Origin: Alligator mississippiensis
Taxonomy: Eukaryota; Chordata; Crocodylia; Alligatoridae
Direction of reading: 5' to 3'
Assembly (NCBI RefSeq): GCF_030867095.1
Contig: NC_081830.1
Span: 35,633,832-35,697,831, forward strand
DNA: 64,000 nt
The notes under the pieces are model-generated. The model saw nothing but the letters and a program-made list of their open reading frames with translations, was not told the DNA's origin and did no database searches. The position numbers were made by a program, and so were the translations under genes. Below are positions 57,161 to 64,000 of this stretch, one piece after another. Within the stretch, counting starts at the first letter, position 1; every line of letters begins with the position of its first letter.

Positions 57161-58010
57161 TCAGCCTGGAATAGGTAGCTATCACCTGCACATTTCCTCC
57201 TCCAATTTTGACTCTCTCTCTCTCCTCCCAGACTTCAGCCCCTGTACCAAGCCTCTTTAACCCTTGCTGCCATTTTGTGTGTGTGTGTGTGTAGTTGGGT
57301 TGCATTTTACTGAGCCCCGGTCCCTTCCCGATCTTAAATTCCAGTCTCTCTCTCAGCTTCCCTCCCTCCCTTTTCCTGCCACCTCTCAGTTCCTCTCTGC
57401 CCCTTCTCTGTTCCCCTGGCTTCAGCCTCTTGGCCCTCTTGCTTTCTGCCATCTCTCAGTCACATTCCTGTTATCCACTGCCTTCTTCCCACGTCTTTCT
57501 GCAGCCCTTCCCGCCATTTCTGCTGTGTCTAGCCTCCTGGCCCCATTTCTGCTGTCCACAGCCTTCTTCCCATGTCTTTTCTCAGCTCCTCCTGCCACTT
57601 TTAGTCTCTCAGCCCCACTCATTTCTGACTCCTGCTGCCTATCTCTCTCTCTCTCTCCACCTTCTGTTCCCAACTTTTCCTGTCCCTTTCCCCCTTTCCT
57701 CTGTGTTCTCCAGCTTTCCCTCACACCCTCTCTAGCTGCCCCTTCTCCCCCCACAGTTCTCTGGCCTACCACCAACTTCCCTGCAGCTCCTTTGGGCTGC
57801 CCTGCAGGTTTCCCGGCAGCCAGAACCCTTCTCCAGCTCCTTGCACTGGCAGCCCCTCCTTCTGTAGCTTCCTGAGCTCCCCAGCAGTCCCTCTCCAGCA
57901 CCCCTGGTTCCCAGAGCCAGCCCCCAGTTTCCTCCACACCCTCTCTAGCTCCCCTTCCCCCTCTGTCCCAATTTCTGTCTCCCTGCTTACCTTTTGGCTC
58001 CCCCATAATT
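57161..58010. repeat. Pyrimidine-rich low-complexity tract
   Basis: About 850 bp is strongly CT-biased on the plus strand, with a (GT)n run at 57278-57292. Loose tandem units carrying TCTCCTCCTTCTTCCCA-like and GTCTTTCTGCAGC/GTCTTTTCTCAGC words lie near 57470-57610. It leaves long stop-free frames on both strands (57264-57875 plus, 57422-58006 minus) that are compositional and match no protein family I know. Confidence 0.6.
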
Positions 58011-60840
58011 CCAGCTTCAGTCCCAGCCTCTGTGCTGGCTTCACTCCAGCATCACTTCCCTGTTTTTCAGGCTTTGGGCATTGTCCTCTAATTTATTAAG
58101 TCAATTAGCCTACAGTAACCCCCAAGCCTCAGTTTTTCAGCCCAGCTCTCTGTAGTCTACTGGTTCTAATCCTGGTCCTGGTAACTTTCACTCCCAGCAA
58201 TTTTCATCCTCTACACTTCCACTTTCTTACCTTAACCTTTCCCCAGGTATCCCAAGTATACCAAGCACATACATACATATACATCACAACACCCAAGTTC
58301 GGAACTCACCTGTGTGTACGTGTAGGTGAGTGGTATTGATGTGAACTGATATACATATATGTCACTGTGTGTATGATATATGTATTAGTGATCCATTTAT
58401 GTGTATTGGGTGTGCAGGTATTGGTAATTGATTCTGGTCTAATTTGTTTTGGTCTGTATAGTGTATGTAGGTACTTGAATTGGGGATAGGTGTGCATTTG
58501 CCTAGGCTGGTAATTTTGGATGTGTATGTGCCTGGATTGGTAGTGTGTGTGTGTGTATGCCTGGTGGGGGTGCACGCACCTAGAGTGTGTGTATTCACCT
58601 AAGGTGTGTATGCACCTAATTGATTTTTGAATGTGTGCATGTGCAACTGTACACCACGCCTTCCTGTCTAACAGTGCAATACTCAGATCCTGACAGTTGG
58701 CCTGACCCCACAGGGCAAAAGTTCCACCTCCAGTCTCTCAGACTCCTCTCATCCTGCCTTTCTCTCTCTTTCCCCTTTGTCCCTAGGCTGCTCTTTTTTT
58801 TTCAACACATGGCAATATGCAAATTGGTCCATTGTACCTTTGATGGCCTCTTCTCCACTAATAAGGCACTAAGGGCCAGGCCGGTATTTATCCAAACCCC
58901 TTTTTCCCACTATGTACAAATTAGTCAAGGAGCACACAGTATAATTGTAACAGAAAATGACATGTAACCCCAAAATATTAAGATCATAGTCTGTCACAGT
59001 GACCTGTTGCCTAAAACAGGACCTCTCTAGAGCACCTGTGACCAATCCACCCGTACACACCCTACTTTTGCTGGGAGAAATCATCCTCCCTGATATTGTT
59101 GACTCACGTTATTTTTCCTGCAACTCCATTGACCACATCCCCTTTTTGTATTTTGACATGCCCATTATTATCTCAAAGGAGTTGCCAAAGGAGCCATCTG
59201 TCTTTCTCTGAAGATGAAATATAACAAATCTAAAGAACTGTTTTACAGCAGAAGAACAAACTGAAAGCAAAATGAGTCAAGAAGACAGAGCTACCAGGTC
59301 AGAATGATTCAGGTCTCATCTCTCTGAAACCTGAAGCTTAGAGCAGAATGCTGAGGATATTTTACATGTAGCCTGATCTTTGAAACAATGAGGACAGGAG
59401 TCACAGGAAAGATACAAGCTTCACCTTTATAAAAGTACAGGTAAATCATTTTTTTTTCTCCAAATGATTAGTAGCTTGGGAAAGGAAAAGTGCACATTAG
59501 TAGATTTGTCTCTAAAATTATCTTCTAACCTTTTTCTTTTATCAGAGAATAGTTTTGGAGAGAACAAGAAAAATCTGTTTTCATAGAAAATATGGAATAT
59601 TTTCAGTTCTGTGACCCCAGTAAAATGTATATCTAATAATACCACACTTCAATAATTGAAATATGCAAGATTATTTTGCCAAAAGTATCCATATTTGTTT
59701 TCTATTCTATTCTATTCTCCCCACCCTATGGAGGAGGGAAAGTACTTACTTTCCCAAATAACTTTTATCATGAAAGTATTTTTATTTTACTACTTTGAAA
59801 ATTCAAATGTGTCGCATTTAAGATTTAGGTAAAGAATTAATTAAATGATGTCATAACAGACTGATCAATAGCCTAACTTAAAGGAGTTCCTAACTTTTTT
59901 GAGCTGTCATTCTTTTCTTTCTTTTCTTTTCTGCCCGTTTGAGTCTTACATGTCTTTCTGGGAACAGTTGCTGTTTATTTTATATATTATTAATGATTTT
60001 GTGTGTAGTTTAAACATCCCAAATCAAGTATATATTTTTTATGAATAAATGTTTTAAATATTTCTTCATAGTAAATAATATAATTGAATAACAACTCAAG
60101 GAATGCAGTGCACATTTTTATTTCGAGTCATTCTTAAATGATAGTCTGGGATTTATGGAATGGGATTCTCAAAATTGCTGAAGGGTACCAAGACTCTTAC
60201 AATGTACTCTAAGCTGGGAATCCCACTTTCATAAGTATTTGGTAAAATCTCAACCTATATAGAATATCATTCAATTGTCAGAAAAGAAGATCATTGGGGT
60301 TTGATGTACTTGCACATAATAATTTTCTTGCATAGAACTGTACAGTCATTGTATGAAGGAGTTGTGCTGTTAAGCATCTTTCACACAGTATATCAAAACA
60401 AAAATTCTTAAACATGTGGAGTGTCATATGAGTTGTAAACTAGCTCATGTATATAAAAATGTTTATATGGTTATACCAGACACAGGTACTGAAACATGAT
60501 GAAGGGAGGGTTTGCTAAAGCACACAGGGAATTTGCATAGTCATATTGTACTAAAATCTTTAAATAACTATGCTATGAAGATCCAGTTCCATTTTGTATT
60601 TTCATTCACCATTGCACAGTAACTTAGTGCTAATTTACTAATAAGTAAATTCATAAAGTCAAATAGCATTAATTGCATATGTAGAAATGTGCATTATACC
60701 TGAATTCTGTATCTGAAAAATGGCCCTGGTTGCATATACTAAATACCCAGGGGAGAATGTACATTAACAATTGTATGGTTCTTCTCTATTGCATAAATGG
60801 GTTCTTACAATAATGCCCTTCTACAGTTATTGAAGGCTAT
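58011..60840. other. Unassigned DNA with TG-rich simple sequence
   Basis: 58255-58620 is rich in imperfect TG/TA microsatellite words. A (TCTAT)n run is at 59700-59718 and a (TTTCT)n run at 59908-59932. A plus-strand open frame at 58999-59211 has no recognised homology. The remaining sequence is AT-rich and anonymous. TGCACAGTA-like words near 60610-60690 may be a TIR element scrap. Confidence 0.4.
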
Positions 60841-60857
60841 AATTTGTATAAATTGAT

Positions 60858-62700
60858 AGATTCTAGGATCGGAAGGGACCTCAGTGGGCCATTTAGTCCA
60901 ACCCCCTGCCCCTGGCAGGCAAGAAAAGGGTCCCCAAACCTAGGATCATGTGATCCCAGCCAGGTGCCTGTCCAGTCTCCTTTTGAAGACCCCCAAGGAT
61001 GTGATGAACACCACCTCCCTTGGAAGCCCATTCCAGATCCTGGCAACCCTGACCGTGAAGAACTTTTTTCTAATGTCCAGTCTAAGCCTACTCGCCAGTA
61101 GCTTATGGCTATTGTTCCTTGTTGCTTTAGGGGGTGCCCTGGTAAACAGATCATCTCCTACTTCATGTTGCTTTCCCCTTATGAATTTGTACGCTGCCAC
61201 AAGGTCCCCTCTCAGCCTTCTCTTGGTGAGGCTGAAGAGGCTAAGGTCCCTTAGCCTTTCCTCATAGGTCCTTCCCTGCAGGCCTCCAGTCAGATGAGTG
61301 GCTCTTCTTTGGATCTTCTCCAGGTTGTCTGCTGCGGCCTGACCAGTGCTGCATAGAGAGGGAGAATCACCTCCCTGGACCTGTTTGTGAAGCACCTACA
61401 GATGCACAACAAGGTGTGATTGGCTCTGCCAACTACTTCATCACATTGATGACTCGTGTTCATCCTGGAGTCAACAGTGACTCCGAGATCTTACTGCCTC
61501 AGTGGTGCTGAGAAGGCCATCCCCCAGCCTATAGGTATGATAGCAGTTCTTTCTCCCTAGATGCAGCACCTCACATTTGTTCTTATTGAATTGCATCCTG
61601 TTGCTCTCTGCCTACTTCCCCAACCTGTCTAGGTCAGGCTGGATCTGGTTCCTCCTCTTCAGGGTGTTAGCTTCACCCCATATTTTTGTGTCATCTGCGA
61701 ATTTGAACAGGATGCTTCCCACCCCCTCATCCAGATCTGATGAAGATGTTGAACAGCACCAACCCCAGAACTGATCCCTGAGGGACTCCACTGCACACAT
61801 CTTTCCAGGTTGACCCATCCACCACCACTCTCTGAGTGCGACCCTTGAGCCAGTTTGCTACCCAGTCAACCGTATAATCATCCAAGGCAAATCTCCTCAG
61901 TTTATTAATAAGGATGGTATGGGATACCGTGTGAAAGGCCTTCTTGAAGTCCAGATAGATAACATCCACCTCAACTCCTGCATCTAAATATTTGGTGGCC
62001 TTGTTGTAAAAAGAAACCAGGTTAGTCAGGCAGGACCTGCCTGCTATAAACCTATGTTGGTTACCCCTCTGCATCATATTAGCCAGCAGGCTCCCACAGA
62101 TATGTTCCTTGATAATTTTTTCAAGGATTTTCCCAGGGGTAGAGGTAAGGCTGACTGGTCTATAGTTCCCCAGATCCTCCTTCCTCCCCTTCTTAAAGAT
62201 TGGGATGACATTGACCCTCTTCCAATCTTCCCCTTGGAATCCTTGAGGAATGACCACCCATCCTGGACCCCCAAAGCATCTAGGCTCTTGGTTCCTAGTA
62301 CCCTGCTGACCAATCCCCTCATCCTATTAAAGTCAGCCTTTTTAAAGTTTAGCACCTCTGTCCTGCTAGGTATAGTGCCTGCCCTTCTATGGATAGTGAA
62401 TTTTATCATTTGGTGATCACTGTCCCCCAAGATGCCTTGAATCTGCAGGTCCCCCACCAGGTCATCCCCTGTGGTCAACACTAAGTCGGACAAGGCAAAA
62501 GCCCTGGTGGGACTCCTTACCTCCTGTGTTAGGTGGAGGTCCTGAATACAGGTTAAGAACCTGATTAAGTGGTTAGATTTAGCTGACTGTTCCTCCCAGT
62601 ATATGTCTGGGGATATAAGGTCCCCCGTGACTACCATGTCTCTAGACCGCACAGCCTCTGAGAGCTTCCTGGATCTCTGTGTGTCAGAGCTCTTTACAAA
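60858..62700 (-). mobile_element. CR1 LINE (copy D), 5'-truncated with an internal deletion
   Basis: The minus strand begins in the endonuclease (RSRDMVVTGDLISPDIYWEE), passes GDSDHQMIKF and then jumps near 62240-62265 straight into the reverse transcriptase (DWKRVNVIPIFKKGRKED). About 0.5 kb is missing at the joint. It continues through NYRPVSLTSTPGKILEKI, YLDFKKAFHTVSHTIL, GVPQGSVLGLVLFNIF and FADDTKIWGEA to the 3' CR1 signature near 60860-60900. Motif A has FHTV where FDTV is usual. Small deletions and frame changes occur near 61340 and 61740. It is moderately old, older than copy B. Confidence 0.9.
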
Positions 62701-62754
62701 GGAAGTCAGTATAGCTTTGTCCCATTTTTAAAGATGTATTTTTTTATTATTATT

Positions 62755-62905
62755 ACTTTTCCCTAGATAGGGGAACAGAGGTATAGAAGAGGTGAATGTT
62801 TTCCTGAATGCCAGTCATCAGATAAGTAGTAGAATCAGAACCAGAGGCCAGCCTTCCAGAGACCTAGCCTAGTTCTGAGTCCACTGGATCACACTAGAAC
62901 ACAGA
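62755..62905 (-). repeat. MIR-like SINE remnant
   Basis: On the minus strand, the right side resembles the tRNA-like head (AGTGTGATCCAGTGGACTC). AGAGGTATAGAAGAGGTGAATG and AGATAAGTAGTAGAATCAGA on the plus strand resemble the tail and core of MIR ('GAGGCACAGAGAGGTTAAGTG', 'AGCTAGTAAGTGGCAGAGCC'). It is decayed but its order is preserved. Confidence 0.5.
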
Positions 62906-62914
62906 GATATAAAT

Positions 62915-64000
62915 TAGGGCTGTGTGAAATTGCATCGAATTTCATTACAATGCTGTTTCAATGCATTTTGAGCTCAAAACAGTAAAATAAAAATGAAACA
63001 GAGGGCTTCAAAACAACCTCAAAATGAAAGAAAGCCATTTGAAACATTTCAAAAGGTTTGAAGTGTTTTGAGTTTTGAAGCAGCAGCTGGGTGATGGGAG
63101 ACAGGGGAGAGCCAGGGCTGTACTCCACAGCCCCATGTGGCTCAGCTTGGTGGGGAGCCCTGGGCTCCTCCTACCTCCTGCCACTGGGCTGTGCTCCAAT
63201 GCACTCAGCCAGCCCCCTGGAGCTCAGCCCAGCAATGGGAGATGGAAAGAGTCAGGCCTGCACCCCGCTCCCCACCCTCACACTGGCCTGCAAGTGGCTG
63301 GGACCTCCTCCATCTGGCTTGGATATGGAGCCAGGGAAGATCAGCTGGTGCAGGGACCACTGCCCTGATCCAGGGGTGGGGGAGGATCCCTGCACCAGCT
63401 GATCTGCCCCAGCTCCATCCTCAAGCCAGCTGGAGGATGGAGTGGGGACCGAGGCAAATCAGCTGGTGTGGGGACCTACCCCTGCCCCGCGGTCAGGGTA
63501 GCAGGTCCCCACACCACCTTATCTGCCCCAGCCCCATACCCAAGCCAGTGGAAGGAGGGTGCAGGGCCCGGGGCAGATCAGCTGGTGTATGGACCCTCCC
63601 CCACCCCCGGATCAAGGTGGCAGTCCCTGCACCAGCTGATTTGCCTTGGCCCCATACCCAAACTAGCTGGAGGAGGGTGCAGGGCCCAGGGCAGATCAGC
63701 TGGTGCAGGGACCCTCTCCCACCCTGGGATTGGAGCAGTGGTCCCCACGCCAGCTGATCTGCCCTGGCACTGTGCTGCTGACCCCAGGCAGCAGCACCCA
63801 TCCCCTGTCAGCTGGCAGGCAGATCGGGGGCCTGCCAGCACCCCTGGTTGCACTGTGGGGGCTGTGCTGGAGTCCTCCCGGGGCAGCAAGCCCCTGATCT
63901 GTCAGCTGGGTGACAGGAGCTGGGTGCTGCCACCTAGGACTAGTGGCAGCACCGATTTTCCCGGTGCTGGTCCCAGGTGGCACCTGTCTTCTCTCATCTG
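62915..64000. mobile_element. hAT-ended element running off the window
   Basis: The TIR TAGGGCTGTGTGAAAT at 62915 is followed by a subterminal region that is the reverse complement of the right end of hAT copy 2 (TTTTGAGCTCAAAAC, GAAACATTTCAAAA, GTTTTGAGTTTTGAAGC). It then turns GC-rich and contains a tandem repeat (63330-63770). The bases before the TIR are ATATAAAT. The right end is outside the window, so neither its length nor a target duplication can be checked. Confidence 0.7.
63330..63770. repeat. 118-119 bp tandem repeat, about 3.7 units
   Basis: The word TCAGCTGGTG recurs at 63341, 63459, 63578 and 63696, giving periods of 118, 119 and 118. Each unit also has the inverse CACCAGCTGA near its middle, so every unit can fold on itself. 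Stop-free frames in several phases come from the near multiple-of-3 period and GC content, and are not genes. Confidence 0.9.

Noticed and set aside
56570-57260. Possible LTR-like promoter region with a TATAAAAAG word
   Set aside because: No paired terminal repeat, primer-binding site or adjoining virus-like genes were seen. A single TATA-like word is not enough.
57264-58006. Long open frames on both strands (203 and 194 residues)
   Set aside because: They lie in a CT-biased low-complexity tract where stop codons are rare on both strands. Composition is Ser/Pro/Leu or Gly/Arg/Glu-rich with no domain.
58999-59211. 70-residue plus-strand open frame
   Set aside because: No recognisable family, start context or neighbouring gene support; length is within chance expectation.
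63330-63770. CRISPR-like regular repeat spacing
   Set aside because: The units are contiguous tandem repeats without unique spacers, in a vertebrate genome; this is satellite-like.
63075-63983. Long open frames up to 206 residues
   Set aside because: They are produced by the 118-119 bp GC-rich tandem repeat, appear in multiple frames on both strands, and show repeating peptide units without a known fold.

Overview
The window is vertebrate genomic DNA, most likely from a crocodilian (a turtle is the main alternative). It combines intact intronless class II olfactory receptor (OR) genes with many CR1 LINEs. Some CR1 copies end in the ATTCATAG/CTATGAAA-type 3' microsatellite seen in reptile CR1s. 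There are also two long hAT DNA transposons with BED-finger transposase remnants, several families of terminal-inverted-repeat (TIR) elements, and weak MIR-like remnants. The organism call is inference from these repeat types; no species marker was identified.

Host genes. Two OR genes look whole: 17065-18009 (+) and 41617-42621 (-). A third, 24497-25507 (-), has a full seven-helix reading frame, but its ancestral-looking start ATG is out of frame and its NPxxY motif has become NTIIY. A decayed OR 3' part lies at about 39890-40190 (-). This is a sparse piece of an OR cluster, with no other host gene recognised. A 440-450 bp segment is repeated in the same orientation on both sides of the first OR (13425-13860 and 18518-18970).

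Region by region. 1-7 kb: mostly anonymous AT-rich DNA with one very old non-LTR reverse transcriptase fossil (1155-2105), a TIR element (4785-5017) and a hAT-derived scrap. 7.16-11.98 kb: a CR1 split by a second CR1 in antisense. 12-27 kb: the first two ORs, MIR scraps, TIR elements and a foldback hAT element inserted in an old CR1 (19090-19858). 27.8-37.2 kb: a CR1 scrap between 12-bp direct repeats, a 4.4 kb right-truncated hAT transposon, and an old CR1 interrupted by a 1.68 kb structure with about 240-bp inverted repeats and 81-bp direct repeats. 38-50 kb: another CR1 fossil, the OR pseudogene, the third OR, a Tigger-like foldback element (46449-47362) and a head-to-head CR1 pair (49.1-49.8 kb). 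50.28-55.04 kb: a complete-ended hAT transposon with a near-perfect 8-bp target duplication. 55.26-56.07 kb: a foldback hAT element with an exact 8-bp duplication. 56-60.8 kb: pyrimidine-rich and TG-rich simple sequence. 60.86-62.70 kb: an antisense CR1. From 62.9 kb to the end: the left part of another hAT-ended element carrying a 118-119 bp tandem repeat.

The most unusual material is structural: hAT transposons that carry a hairpin-forming Penelope-like segment, two hAT subfamilies each feeding its own foldback derivatives, and the 34.1-36.0 kb inverted/direct repeat structure. No new protein-coding system was seen.
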